A program made the position numbers and the translations under genes. A stretch of DNA of 64,000 bases, taken from NCBI RefSeq assembly GCF_040273735.1, contig NZ_JBELZM010000003.1:1-64000 (forward strand), written 5' to 3'. The DNA is from Solibacillus sp040273735. GTDB lineage: Bacteria > Bacillota > Bacilli > Bacillales_A > Planococcaceae. This document shows positions 41,861-51,397 of the stretch, one piece after another. The stretch's first letter is position 1. Each line of letters starts with the position of its first letter. The notes below the pieces were generated by a model. The model worked only from the letters and a program-made list of their open reading frames with translations. It was not told the origin of the DNA and searched no databases.

Positions 41861-42175
41861 TTATATTTGTTTAATATCTACAATGGCACCGGAACGGGCA
41901 TCTGCTGCGAACTCGTAGTTTTCTAGCTCGCCGTTGATTGTACGTGAAATACCTCCACGGTAAACCGGAGTTTCTGTAAATCCATTACTGAAGTTTTCAG
42001 TTTTCATGTAAATCCAAGAACCATCAATTGGAGCATGTTTTTTAAATTCTTCTTTAATGTTGGCTAAAATATGATCTGGATTCGCAAATGGTGCGACACG
42101 ATTGCTCATTTCTTTAACAATGACAGCAGCTGCCATCCCTGTTACAACCCCTATTGTAAAGTCTTTTAAATTCAT
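41861..42175 (-). CDS. ytzB: Small PepSY-like protein (YtzB)
   Basis: 104 residues from ATG 42175, 8 bases after AGGAGGT. Extended readings upstream run into the divergent promoter. An N-terminal hydrophobic stretch (DFTIGVVTGMAAAVIV) could be a membrane anchor or signal. The rest fits a single PepSY fold (GSWIYMKTENFSNGF, YRGGISRTING, SGAIVDIKQI). Located between ytnP and ytoP as in B. subtilis. PepSY domains often inhibit proteases; no direct evidence here. Confidence 0.78.
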   Translation of the reverse strand: MNLKDFTIGVVTGMAAAVIVKEMSNRVAPFANPDHILANIKEEFKKHAPIDGSWIYMKTENFSNGFTETPVYRGGISRTINGELENYEFAADARSGAIVDIKQI

Positions 42176-42280
42176 TTCAAAATACCTCCTCAAAATAGTG
42201 ACTACATTTACTTTATCATATTCTGAAAATAGAGTAAAAATAATAGAAGGTTCGAAAGTCGAAATATTGCTTGCAATTTG

Positions 42281-42289
42281 TGGTATAAT
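42281..42289 (+). promoter_or_regulatory. Extended -10 promoter of ytoP
   Basis: TGGTATAAT (TGn plus TATAAT) lies 33 bases before the ytoP start. A clear -35 is not seen, as is common with extended -10 sites. Confidence 0.65.
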
Positions 42290-42321
42290 GAAGGCAAATC
42301 TACATTTAGAGGTGTTGCAGA

Positions 42322-43398
42322 ATGAATCAAGATACACTTGCTCTTTTTAAAACATTAACAGAATTGCCTGGTGCACCAGGGAATGAGCGAGCGGTCCGCA
42401 ATTTTATGCGTTCGGAATTAGCGAAATATTCTGATGAAGTTATTCAGGATAATTTAGGCGGCGTATTCGGTGTGCGTAAAGCAAAAGATGAACAAGCACC
42501 AAAAATTTTAGTCGCTGGCCATATGGATGAAGTAGCATTTATGGTTACTTCCATTACTGAAAACGGCATGGTCCGTTTCCAAACACTTGGCGGATGGTGG
42601 AACCAGGTGATGCTGGCACAACGCGTTACGGTCTATACGAAAGATCGTGAAATTCCGGGTGTTATAGCATCTATTCCACCACACTTATTAACAGATGCGG
42701 AACGTTCAAAACCGATGGACATTAAAAATATGCTGATCGATATCGGAGCAGATTCAAAAGAAGATGCGATGAATTTAGGTGTACGACCAGGGCAATCCAT
42801 TATTCCGGTATGTCCATTCACACCGATGGCAAATCCAAAAAAAATTATGGCAAAAGCTTGGGATAATCGCTATGGCTGTGGTTTAGCAATCGAACTTTTA
42901 AAAGAGATTCACGGTCAAGAAGTGAAGAGCCATATTTATTCTGGAGCGAATGTTATGGAAGAGGTCGGTTTACGCGGTGCAGCGGTTTCATCAAATATGA
43001 TTAAACCTGATCTGTTTTTTGCATTGGATGCATCACCGGCGAATGATACATCTGGCGATAAAAATGAATTCGGTCAACTAGGCAAAGGAACATTACTCCG
43101 AATTTTAGACCGTTCAATGGTTACACACCGTGGTATGCGTGAATTCGTACTGGATACAGCAGAATCAAACAATATTCCATACCAGTATTTCGTCTCTCAA
43201 GGTGGTACAGATGCAGGACGTGTACACACCCAAAATGACGGGATACCATCAGCAGTAATAGGGGTTTGCTCACGTTATATTCACACATCTGCTTCGATTA
43301 TTCATGTGGATGATTATGCAGCCGCTAAAGAACTTTTAATAAAATTAATTCAAACTGCCGACCGTTCTACAATCGAATCTATTCGCGCAAACGTATAA
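42322..43398 (+). CDS. ytoP: M42 family glutamyl aminopeptidase (YtoP)
   Basis: 358 residues. Two-metal aminopeptidase: AGHMDEVAFMV, WDNRYGCGLA, MEEVGLRGA (catalytic Glu), ALDASPANDT and the C-terminal RYIHTSASIIH. All ligands are present. Large tetrahedral oligomers that trim peptides are typical of the family. Divergent from ytzB. Confidence 0.94.
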   Translation: MNQDTLALFKTLTELPGAPGNERAVRNFMRSELAKYSDEVIQDNLGGVFGVRKAKDEQAPKILVAGHMDEVAFMVTSITENGMVRFQTLGGWWNQVMLAQRVTVYTKDREIPGVIASIPPHLLTDAERSKPMDIKNMLIDIGADSKEDAMNLGVRPGQSIIPVCPFTPMANPKKIMAKAWDNRYGCGLAIELLKEIHGQEVKSHIYSGANVMEEVGLRGAAVSSNMIKPDLFFALDASPANDTSGDKNEFGQLGKGTLLRILDRSMVTHRGMREFVLDTAESNNIPYQYFVSQGGTDAGRVHTQNDGIPSAVIGVCSRYIHTSASIIHVDDYAAAKELLIKLIQTADRSTIESIRANV

Positions 43399-43422
43399 AA
43401 AAATTCAATATTATATTATAAT

Positions 43423-43456
43423 ACAAGGATGCGGACTTATCGCATTCTTGTTTTTT
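43423..43456 (+). terminator. Terminator of ytoP
   Basis: Stem ACAAGGATGCG / CGCATTCTTGT (one G-U) then T6. Confidence 0.9.
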
Positions 43457-43555
43457 AGTTGCGGATAATAGGTTTAACGTGACTTACATAGTAAATGGTA
43501 AACCATTTTATATAGGTATAGACCGTTTAAAAAAGAACAGCTTGGAGATGAAATG

Positions 43556-44092
43556 ATGAAAGTAGCAGTCGGATCGAAAAATATGGCGAAATTAGGTGCA
43601 GTTGAAGCAATTGTCAAACAGTATTTCCCTGAAGCCACAATCGAAAATATGGATGTACCTTCTGATGTATCGATTCAGCCTTTCTCAAATGAAGAAACGA
43701 GACAAGGTGCGATCAACCGTGCACGTCATACAATGATGCTTACAAATGCGGATATAACATTTGGACTTGAAGGTGGCGTCGATGAAATCGAAGGAACAAT
43801 GTATTGCTGTAACTGGGGAGCGGCTATTTTAAAGGATGGTACGGTCATTGCTAGCTCAGGGGCTCAATTTGCCTTACCGGAAGAAATTGCACAGGAGCTT
43901 CGTATGGGCAAGGAACTTGGACCGGTGATGGACGTCTATACAAATAGCGAAAATATTCGTCATCATCAAGGAGCAGTTGGTATTTTCTCAAATAATTTAA
44001 TCGACAGAAAAGAAATGTTTGAACATATTGTTAAGTTATTAGTCGGTCAAATCTTGTTTAAAATAAATAAAGAGCAAAAGGGCCGGATGTAG
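43556..44092 (+). CDS. DUF84 family inosine/xanthosine triphosphatase-like protein
   Basis: 178 residues. The NTPase_I-T (YjjX-like) pattern is clear: VAVGSKNMAKLGAVEA, NEETRQGAINRAR, FGLEGGVDEI, and HHQGAVGIFSNN. Such enzymes clean ITP and XTP from the nucleotide pool. Two neighbouring ATGs exist (43553, 43556); the second has better distance to GGAG. Followed by a lipoprotein gene after 72 bp. Confidence 0.85.
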   Translation: MKVAVGSKNMAKLGAVEAIVKQYFPEATIENMDVPSDVSIQPFSNEETRQGAINRARHTMMLTNADITFGLEGGVDEIEGTMYCCNWGAAILKDGTVIASSGAQFALPEEIAQELRMGKELGPVMDVYTNSENIRHHQGAVGIFSNNLIDRKEMFEHIVKLLVGQILFKINKEQKGRM

Positions 44093-44164
44093 AGCACATT
44101 CGTTGCATTACGGCTCGGAAAATTATTATGATACTGATTGAACGTTTGAAAGAGAGGGAAAACA

Positions 44165-44683
44165 ATGGGTCGTAAATGGATACATGCGTTTTTGATTACT
44201 TCACTTGTTGTTATATTATCAGCATGCAGTCAAACAGTCGAAGAACAGGCACAAGCAGGGATGGAAAATGCTGAAACAATGTTTAGCAGCAAACCGAACG
44301 AAGCAAACAAAACGATTGGACATATAGAGCTATACTTACCAAAAGGATATAGTATTGAAAAAGGAATTGATGAATTGAATTATACGATTCTGAATGGTAA
44401 AGATTCCTATATATTATTCGTCAATCAAAATGAACCGGGAGACAGTCAGTTACAGTATGAGTTGCTAAAGCAGGAAAACCAAAATGAAATTGTTGAAGAG
44501 AAAACTTTCGAATCGGAGGGCCAATTCGGATTTTCTGCTGTCACAAAATTTCCTGAAGAGAAATATGAACTGATCGTTAATTTAGGCGGTGTTAAGCTGT
44601 CGACTATTTCCGAGGACAAGAAAATTGACGATAAAATCCAGGAAATGATGGAAATTGTGAAAACAGTGAAAGTGGTTAACTAG
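44165..44683 (+). CDS. Unrecognised lipoprotein
   Basis: 172 residues. Signal peptide with lipobox LSAC (Cys21). Mature part starts with an acidic helix (TVEEQAQAGMENAETMF), then mixed strands (HIELYLPKGYSIEKGI, SYILFVNQNEPGD), ending with a charged helix. No family recognised. AGAGAGGG before the ATG. It stands where B. subtilis has the thioredoxin-like ytpP, but shows no CxxC, so it is not a replacement by homology. Confidence 0.78.
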   Translation: MGRKWIHAFLITSLVVILSACSQTVEEQAQAGMENAETMFSSKPNEANKTIGHIELYLPKGYSIEKGIDELNYTILNGKDSYILFVNQNEPGDSQLQYELLKQENQNEIVEEKTFESEGQFGFSAVTKFPEEKYELIVNLGGVKLSTISEDKKIDDKIQEMMEIVKTVKVVN

Positions 44684-44742
44684 TTGAGGCGTTGAGTAAA
44701 GAAATCACATAGCTTTTTTGTTACAATAGATGAAGTAAATGG

Positions 44743-44769
44743 AACGGTTCACATTTGTGAGCCGTTTTT
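44743..44769 (+). terminator. Terminator of the lipoprotein gene
   Basis: 10-bp stem AACGGTTCAC / GTGAGCCGTT (one G-U), 4-base loop, T5. Confidence 0.88.
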
Positions 44770-44791
44770 GATTAGAAAAAGGAGTGGTTGA

Positions 44792-45607
44792 ATGGAATCG
44801 AAACAGTTAGTAGCTGAACTGAAGGCTAAGTTAGGTGAGGCGAACTTTACATTCACATTCGATGAAAAGCATGATAAATTACGTCTTGAACATAAAAAAA
44901 TCAGACGAGGGATGGATATCTCTTTACCCGAAATTTTAACGAAGTATGAAAAGAAAAAAAAGCAGGCAATTGATGAAGTGATTTATACAGTTGAGCAAAC
45001 ATTTTTAGCGATGCAACGGGAAGAAGAACAGGGCTTTGCCGGGCTTGCTTCTGTTTATCCGATCATCCGCTCAACATCCTTCCCTAAAAAGTCGAATGAT
45101 GGCCATGCATTTGTCATGACAGATCATACAGCGGAAACACGTATTTATTATGCGCTCGATTTAGGTACAACTTATCGTTTAATCGATGAATCAATGTTGC
45201 CGAAATTAAATGTAACAGAGGAGCATATACGCGAAGCAGCCCGTTTTTCTGTAAAAAAATTGCCTACTTCTGTTAAACGTGATGAAGTTTCGGGCAATGT
45301 CTATTACTTTTTAAATCAAAATGACGGTTATGATGCAAGTCGTATTTTAAACGAAAGCTTATTAAAGGAAATGGAAGCTCAAATTGAAGGCGAAATGACG
45401 GTATCCGTCCCGCATCAGGATGTATTAATTATTGGTGATATTCGGAATGAAGTAGGGTATGATGTATTAGCGCAGATGACGATGCATTTCTTTACAGTTG
45501 GCGCAGTTCCTGTTACGAGCTTGTCATTTGTATACGAAAACGGTCATTTAGAACCAATATTTATTTTAGCGAAAAACAAAGTAAAAAAGGAGCAAGAAGA
45601 AAAATGA
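44792..45607 (+). CDS. ytpQ: DUF1444 / UPF0354 protein YtpQ
   Basis: 271 residues, soluble. Conserved DUF1444 features: GMDISLPEILTKYEKK near residue 40, SVYPIIRSTSF, ALDLGTTYRLIDESML and HQDVLIIGDIRNEVGYD. Function unknown. AAGGAGTGG before the ATG. Overlaps ytpR by 4 bp, an order kept across Bacillales. Confidence 0.9.
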   Translation: MESKQLVAELKAKLGEANFTFTFDEKHDKLRLEHKKIRRGMDISLPEILTKYEKKKKQAIDEVIYTVEQTFLAMQREEEQGFAGLASVYPIIRSTSFPKKSNDGHAFVMTDHTAETRIYYALDLGTTYRLIDESMLPKLNVTEEHIREAARFSVKKLPTSVKRDEVSGNVYYFLNQNDGYDASRILNESLLKEMEAQIEGEMTVSVPHQDVLIIGDIRNEVGYDVLAQMTMHFFTVGAVPVTSLSFVYENGHLEPIFILAKNKVKKEQEEK

Positions 45608-46218
45608 AAGTAGCTTACAACAAAGCACATGTAGGAGATGTCCTATTAGTTCAATTATCAATGGAGACAATCGTAAAAACAGCGATGGATCGCGCTGGCG
45701 ATGTAGCCATTTTAAAAGAAGAGACAACTGGTGAAGTGAAAGCATTTAACCTTTTTAATGCTAGCAAGTACGTAGAACTGGATGTTGCAGGGAATGTGGA
45801 AGTCACACCGGAACTTGTAGAGAAGTTAGAAGCGGCTTTAAAAGCAAACAGCGCAGAAATTTCTCTAGATGTAGACTTCTCGCCAAAATTTGTAGTTGGC
45901 TATGTTGAATCAAAAGAAAAGCATCCAAATGCAGATAAACTAAGTGTTTGTAAAGTAAACGTTGGGGATGAAACATTACAGATCGTATGTGGAGCACCGA
46001 ATGTTGACGCAGGCCAAAAAGTAGTTGTAGCCAAAGTGGGCGCTGTTATGCCTTCTGGTTTATTGATCAAAGAAGGAAACTTACGTGGTGAAGATTCATT
46101 CGGTATGCTTTGCTCTGCACGTGAACTAGCAATTCCAGGCGCACCTGAAGTAAAAGGTATTTTAGTACTGGACGATTCTGCAGAAGTAGGAAGCCCATTC
46201 GAGGTTCCAACTCGTTAA
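45604..46218 (+). CDS. ytpR: YtpR-type tRNA-binding protein
   Basis: 204 residues. N-terminal YtpR-specific half, then an EMAP/Arc1p OB-fold tRNA-binding domain (VVGYVESKEKHPNADKLSVC, GAPNVDAGQKVVVAKVGAVM). This is the same domain as the N-terminus of bacterial PheT, here free-standing. Role is not known; a tRNA or RNA chaperone is plausible. Starts inside the ytpQ stop (ATGA). Confidence 0.92.
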   Translation: MKVAYNKAHVGDVLLVQLSMETIVKTAMDRAGDVAILKEETTGEVKAFNLFNASKYVELDVAGNVEVTPELVEKLEAALKANSAEISLDVDFSPKFVVGYVESKEKHPNADKLSVCKVNVGDETLQIVCGAPNVDAGQKVVVAKVGAVMPSGLLIKEGNLRGEDSFGMLCSARELAIPGAPEVKGILVLDDSAEVGSPFEVPTR

Positions 46219-46230
46219 TATGTACGATAA

Positions 46231-46271
46231 GTTAGTATGTTGAGCTGAGTCTCTCATACTAACTTTTTTTT
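46231..46271 (+). terminator. Terminator of ytpQR
   Basis: Stem GTTAGTATG / CATACTAAC with extra inner pairs, then T8. Confidence 0.92.
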
Positions 46272-46428
46272 ATCCTTAAAAATATCAGCGACAAAGCGCA
46301 TTTACCCGGCAAATATGATATGCTTTTGAGGTGTATATAATTTATACACAGCAATTTAAATAAGAATAAAGACCGTTACAAATAGTGGAATTTGTACGGC
46401 AATGTTTTTAAGGAAAGAAGTGGTATTT

Positions 46429-49400
46429 ATGAGTTGGATTAAAAATAAATTTAATAAACTATTTAAAATGGATCCAGATGAAGAATATGATGAGTATGAA
46501 GAATCTCCAAAATCGGATGAAATAGATCAAACAAAACAATCACAAGCACAGCAAAATTATTATGAAGAACCTGATGCGCCAAAAAAAACATTCCGATTTC
46601 CTCTAATAGAAGATGATTATGAGGAAGCAGCTAAACAGGATAATGAGCAGCGACAAACGACACGCTTTTATGATGATGATAAGGAAAAACTGACATTACC
46701 AAATTATTTGCAAAAGCATACAGCCAAGGAAGTATATGATGTCGAAGTATCCGGTATACGAGATTTACTGGAACGCCGCCGTAAAGGGAAAGGCCACACC
46801 AATGTAGTGCATACAAGAGATCCTGTTCGCCGTTTACCGAATTTAAAAGAAGAACGGGAAGCGATACGTCACAATAAGCCTGTACGCGCAGAAAGAACTG
46901 AAAATAAACAAATTTTAAAACCGATCGAAATCAGGAAACGTTTCATTCCTACAGATGTTCCGTCGCCTGTACACGGTTTTAAAAAACCGTCATCAATTGA
47001 AGAATTAATCGAAAAGCAGCAGGATGAAAAGCTTAAAAAAGAAGAGCACGAACATCAATCAATAATTGAAACAGAACATAATGAAACGGCGGAACAGCCG
47101 ACTGAACCGGTTGTTTTACAACCAGATGAGGAAGAACAACAAGCTATACCAATTAATGAACAAGAAATACACGAGCCTGATTCAGAAGCAGAGATTGCAC
47201 AAACCGAAATACTTGAACCAGAAATTGTGCATGAAGAAAAATTGAATTTATTCGAAAACGACGAATCAGCTTTAGAAGAAAAGCAACCGGTGGAAGAAGA
47301 GGTACTAGACCAACGGACAGAAGCAGTTATTGAAATAGAAGATGAAGAGGAAGCGGAAGAAGCTGTAAAAGAAGAATCTTCCGTTGCAGAAACAATCAGT
47401 GATGTACAAGTAAAGCATGTAACGATTGAAAATTCGACGATACACATCGGTCAATTAAATGTGGAGCAAATGCCACCATCTGACGAAGCCATAGTAATTG
47501 AAGAGAAGAAGGAAGAATTGGATCCAGTACAGCCAATCAGTACGAGAAGCCGTGTTCCTTTTAATGTGGTAATGCTGAAGTCAGACAAGCAAAAACTGAT
47601 GACGAAGCAATTTGTCGAACAGCAGCTTAGCATGCAAAGTAAAAAAATTAAAGTAGACGAAGAAGAGCAAGAAAACATTATTAATTCGGTTGTAGAGACT
47701 ATAGAAGTTCATACTGAACTAGAAAATATAGTGCAACATGAAAAGAATGATGAAGTAGAAACTGTTGAACAAGAAACTCTGTTATCTCAGAATGAAGTAC
47801 GACAAGTACAGGAAAATGCTGAAGTCATTACTTTTAACGAGCAAGTTGTGAAGCATGAACCGACTAATCAGTCTGAAGAGGAGACAGTAAGGACAACGAC
47901 TTCTACATCTATTGGATTGTTGGAACGTGAATCCGATGTACCAGCAAAAGTAGAAGAGCTATTAGAAGTCGCCGCAACTACGGAAGCTGTAGTGGAAGAA
48001 GTTCCAGAAACGTTGAACGTTCAAGAAGTACCGGAAATCCAAGAGGTGACAGAACTTCCATCAGTAAAAGAGGAGGAAGAGCCAATTGTTGAAAAATCGG
48101 CGGACGTAAAAGCGGATTCTACTCAAGAAGTGATAGCAGAGGCAGCTGAGACCGTAATAGAAGCACCTCCAGTTAAAAGAATACCTTATGTAAAGCCACC
48201 TCTTGAATATTTAGTACCACCGGAGGAAATGGTGGAAGACCGCGACTGGATGGATGAACAGGGCGAAAATTTAGTGGAAGCACTATCGCATTTCCAAGTT
48301 CAGGCGCAAATTGAATCGATTGTCCAAGGACCAGCCGTTACACAATTTGAAATTACAGTAGGGCACGGGACGAAAGTAAGCAAAGTCCGCAATTTAACGG
48401 ATGATATTAAATTGGCATTAGCTGCAAAAGATATTCGAATTGATGCGCCAATTCCGGGAAAACGTTCAATCGGTATTGAGATTCCAAACCGGATTTCCCG
48501 TTCGGTTCGCCTTTCAGAAGTGACAGAATCCGCATCGTTTAAAGACTCGGATTCGCCATTGGAGGCAGCACTTGGTTTGGACTTAACAGGGAAGCCTGTC
48601 ACAATCGACTTACGGAAAATGCCGCATGGTCTGATCGCCGGTGCTACAGGATCGGGAAAATCGGTATGTATTAACTCGATTTTAGTCAGCCTGCTGTATA
48701 AAGCAAATCCAAATGAATTAAAGCTGATGCTGATTGATCCGAAAATGGTAGAGCTTGCGCCATTTAATCATATTCCGCATTTAGTCAGCCCTGTTATTAC
48801 AGATGTTAAAGCAGCGACTGCAGCATTAAAATGGGCAGTAGAGGAAATGGAAAGACGATATGAGTTATTTATGCACAGCGGTGCACGTAAAATAGAAGCA
48901 TATAATAAAATGTGTGATGCGAATGGTATGTATGCACAGAAGCTTCCATACTTATTAATTGTCATCGATGAGTTGGCGGATTTAATGATGATGTCCCCAC
49001 AAGATGTAGAAGACAGTATTGTACGAATTACGCAAAAGGCCCGTGCTGCAGGAATACACTTAATTGTTGCTACACAGCGCCCATCTGTAGATGTAATAAC
49101 TGGTCTGATAAAGTCCAATATTCCAACACGTATCGCATTTTCAGTATCATCACAAATCGACTCTCGCACAATTTTGGATTCACAGGGCGCAGAACGATTG
49201 CTGGGACGCGGAGATATGCTATATTTAGGAAATGGAATGTCGGCTCCAACACGTATTCAAGGTACATTTGTAACCGATGATGAAATCGAAGAAATTATCG
49301 AGTATGTACGTGAACAAGGCGAGCCACAATATATCTTTAAACAGGAAGAATTATTAAAACGCTCAGAAACAATAGAGGAACAAGACGAGTTGTTTGAGGA

Positions 49401-49596
49401 GGTATGCCGATTTGTCTATGAACAAGGCTCAGCATCGACATCACTTTTACAACGACGTTATCATATTGGCTATAATCGAGCAGCTAGATTAATCGATATG
49501 TTAGAGCGGCATGGTTATGTTTCAGAACCAAAAGGAAGCAAACCAAGAGATGTATATATTACAGAGGAAGAGCTGTTTGAGCAATTCGGAGGCTAA
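46429..49596 (+). CDS. sftA: DNA translocase SftA (FtsK/SpoIIIE family)
   Basis: 1055 residues. No N-terminal membrane block, unlike SpoIIIE; it begins MSWIKNKFNKLFKMD, as in SftA. Residues ~20-600 are a very acidic Glu/Gln/Val-rich linker with little predicted fold. Then comes the motor: Walker A GATGSGKSVC (~738-747), Walker B LLIVIDELADLMMM, and the C-terminal gamma winged helix (GYNRAARLIDMLERHGYV) that reads KOPS/SRS-like DNA. It clears chromosomes from the closing septum. Longer than B. subtilis SftA (about 950), mainly in the linker. An upstream ATG at 46402 has no ribosome site. Confidence 0.95.
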   Translation: MSWIKNKFNKLFKMDPDEEYDEYEESPKSDEIDQTKQSQAQQNYYEEPDAPKKTFRFPLIEDDYEEAAKQDNEQRQTTRFYDDDKEKLTLPNYLQKHTAKEVYDVEVSGIRDLLERRRKGKGHTNVVHTRDPVRRLPNLKEEREAIRHNKPVRAERTENKQILKPIEIRKRFIPTDVPSPVHGFKKPSSIEELIEKQQDEKLKKEEHEHQSIIETEHNETAEQPTEPVVLQPDEEEQQAIPINEQEIHEPDSEAEIAQTEILEPEIVHEEKLNLFENDESALEEKQPVEEEVLDQRTEAVIEIEDEEEAEEAVKEESSVAETISDVQVKHVTIENSTIHIGQLNVEQMPPSDEAIVIEEKKEELDPVQPISTRSRVPFNVVMLKSDKQKLMTKQFVEQQLSMQSKKIKVDEEEQENIINSVVETIEVHTELENIVQHEKNDEVETVEQETLLSQNEVRQVQENAEVITFNEQVVKHEPTNQSEEETVRTTTSTSIGLLERESDVPAKVEELLEVAATTEAVVEEVPETLNVQEVPEIQEVTELPSVKEEEEPIVEKSADVKADSTQEVIAEAAETVIEAPPVKRIPYVKPPLEYLVPPEEMVEDRDWMDEQGENLVEALSHFQVQAQIESIVQGPAVTQFEITVGHGTKVSKVRNLTDDIKLALAAKDIRIDAPIPGKRSIGIEIPNRISRSVRLSEVTESASFKDSDSPLEAALGLDLTGKPVTIDLRKMPHGLIAGATGSGKSVCINSILVSLLYKANPNELKLMLIDPKMVELAPFNHIPHLVSPVITDVKAATAALKWAVEEMERRYELFMHSGARKIEAYNKMCDANGMYAQKLPYLLIVIDELADLMMMSPQDVEDSIVRITQKARAAGIHLIVATQRPSVDVITGLIKSNIPTRIAFSVSSQIDSRTILDSQGAERLLGRGDMLYLGNGMSAPTRIQGTFVTDDEIEEIIEYVREQGEPQYIFKQEELLKRSETIEEQDELFEEVCRFVYEQGSASTSLLQRRYHIGYNRAARLIDMLERHGYVSEPKGSKPRDVYITEEELFEQFGG

Positions 49597-49662
49597 AGCA
49601 CCAGCAAATTGAACAATTAAAAAAATTAGAATTGTCGTTCAATTATCGTAACGTGTATTTAG

Positions 49663-49671
49663 TGCTATAAT
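49663..49671 (+). promoter_or_regulatory. Extended -10 promoter of murC
   Basis: TGCTATAAT (TGn plus TATAAT) 72 bases before murC, with no strong -35. Confidence 0.6.
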
Positions 49672-49742
49672 GTAGGCATACTTTGAAACAATAAATGGAT
49701 AATTCAATGGGGTCTTCGTATCCTAGGAGGGTTTTATAAATA

Positions 49743-51041
49743 ATGACACGCTATCATTTTACCGGTATTAAAGGTTCAGGCATGAGTTCCCTGGCACAAA
49801 TTCTATTTGATGCAGGAGAGCAAGTTCAAGGTTCAGACTATGAAACATACTATTTTACGGAGCAACCATTACGTGACCGAGGAATAGAAATTTTAAATTT
49901 CGATGAAAACAATATTAAAGAAGGTTTAACAGTTATTGCAGGGAATGCATTTAATGATGATCATCCAGAATTAGTGCGTGCACGCGAGTTAGGTGTTGAG
50001 GTCATTCGCTACCATAAGTTTTTAGGCGAATACAGCAATCGCTATACTTCTATTGCCATTACAGGTGCACATGGTAAAACGTCTACGACTGGTTTAATGA
50101 GCCATGTTGTAGGCGGTTATATGCCGACATCGTATTTAATCGGTGACGGTACTGGTTCAGGTAAAAAAGATGCTTCATATTTTGTTATGGAAGCATGTGA
50201 ATACCGTCGCCACTTTTTAGCGTATCATCCGGATTATGCAATCATGACGAATATCGATTTTGATCATCCGGATTATTTTACGAGCATTGACGATGTATAC
50301 GATGCTTTCCAACAGCTGGCTTTACAAGTGAATAAAGCAATCATTGCTTGCGGAGATGATGAACAGCTTCAGAAAATTCAAGCAAATGTACCAGTTGTCT
50401 ACTATGGTTTTGATCCTGCCAATGATTTTTCTGCACGTAATATCGTAAAAACATCGGAAGGTACGGAATTTGATGTTTATGTGCGTAATGAGTTTTACAG
50501 TAAATTCTTTATTCCGCTATTCGGTGACCATACGATTTTAAACTCGTTGGCGGTAATTTCACTGTGTCATTATGAAGGAGTTCCAGCAAAGCTGATCCAA
50601 GAACGTCTTAATACTTATGGCGGGGTAAAACGTCGCTTTACTGAAACAAAAGTTGGCAATGCGGTTTTAGTGGATGATTATGCACACCATCCGACAGAAA
50701 TTGCGGCAACTTTGCAATCGGCACGACAAAAATATCCTGATCGTGAAGTTGTAGCGGTATTCCAGCCGCATACCTTTACTCGAACTAAAGCATTTTTACA
50801 AAACTTTGCGGATAGTTTGAGCGGAGCCGACGCAACCTACTTATGTGATATTTTTGGTTCAGCACGCGAAAAACAAGGAGAGCTTTCGATTCAAGATTTA
50901 GCAGATTTAATCGATGGCTGTGAGGTTTTAACAATCGAAACAGTTAATCAACTTAAAAAACATGAAAATGCCGTATTCCTGTTTATGGGAGCGGGAGATG
51001 TTCATAAATATCAAGATGCCTTTGAAGCAATTTTGAATTAA
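49743..51041 (+). CDS. murC: UDP-N-acetylmuramate-L-alanine ligase MurC
   Basis: 432 residues, cytoplasmic, adds L-Ala to UDP-MurNAc. N-terminal FTGIKGSGMSSLAQIL binds UDP-MurNAc; ATP loop GAHGKTSTTG (~108-117); DIDFDHPDYF-like TNIDFDHPDYF; and late YGGVKRRFTE and DDYAHHPTEI. All Mur-ligase landmarks are present. AGGAGG lies rather far (about 12 bases) from the ATG. Monocistronic with terminator, away from the mur-fts cluster as in B. subtilis. Confidence 0.97.
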   Translation: MTRYHFTGIKGSGMSSLAQILFDAGEQVQGSDYETYYFTEQPLRDRGIEILNFDENNIKEGLTVIAGNAFNDDHPELVRARELGVEVIRYHKFLGEYSNRYTSIAITGAHGKTSTTGLMSHVVGGYMPTSYLIGDGTGSGKKDASYFVMEACEYRRHFLAYHPDYAIMTNIDFDHPDYFTSIDDVYDAFQQLALQVNKAIIACGDDEQLQKIQANVPVVYYGFDPANDFSARNIVKTSEGTEFDVYVRNEFYSKFFIPLFGDHTILNSLAVISLCHYEGVPAKLIQERLNTYGGVKRRFTETKVGNAVLVDDYAHHPTEIAATLQSARQKYPDREVVAVFQPHTFTRTKAFLQNFADSLSGADATYLCDIFGSAREKQGELSIQDLADLIDGCEVLTIETVNQLKKHENAVFLFMGAGDVHKYQDAFEAILN

Positions 51042-51044
51042 ATG

Positions 51045-51086
51045 AAAAACAGCTTAACCTATAAGTAAAAGGATAAGCTGTTTTTC
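51045..51086 (+). terminator. Terminator of murC
   Basis: 12-bp stem AAAAACAGCTTA / TAAGCTGTTTTT with a 17-base loop. Confidence 0.88.
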
Positions 51087-51144
51087 CATACATAAAGTGA
51101 AACTTAACTTAGGAGTTTTTTCATCCCCTACTGATTAGAAAAAG

Positions 51145-51215
51145 AACACAAGCTGAAACCGTCATGTCCTGTAACGACTAACATCGTGTTGGTCCGAACC
51201 AATCGGGTTTTCCAT
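51145..51215. repeat. Degraded copy of the intergenic repeat
   Basis: Shares AACATCGTGTTGG (51180-51192) exactly with the element near 38 kb, plus an upstream TCCTGT and CACAAG at similar order. The rest has diverged. It lies in the 419-bp murC-ytxG gap; outside it, the only other features I see there are the murC terminator and the ytxG promoter. Confidence 0.5.
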
Positions 51216-51397
51216 TAATACGGATAAATGTAGAACTTCTATTCATAAAAAGGGTTTTATTCATCAACAGATTGGGGAATATGAAAGCATGGACAAAATG
51301 GCTATTCGTCTTGAGTGAATAAATAATAAATTAACAGTATTCACGTAAGAAAAGCTTGTATTTCGTGAAGGTTATGCGGAAAAATGCTTTTCTAGGA

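Noticed and set aside
47055..47447. Open frame on the minus strand inside sftA
   Set aside because: It is rich in Ser and Cys only because it is the complement of the Glu-rich linker; no ribosome site.
48300..49169. Two more minus-strand open frames inside the sftA motor
   Set aside because: Antisense to a clearly coding conserved ATPase; no start signals.
49597..49650. AATTGAACAATT...AATTGTCGTTCAATT hairpin as sftA terminator
   Set aside because: The stem is plausible but no T-run follows, so termination cannot be claimed.
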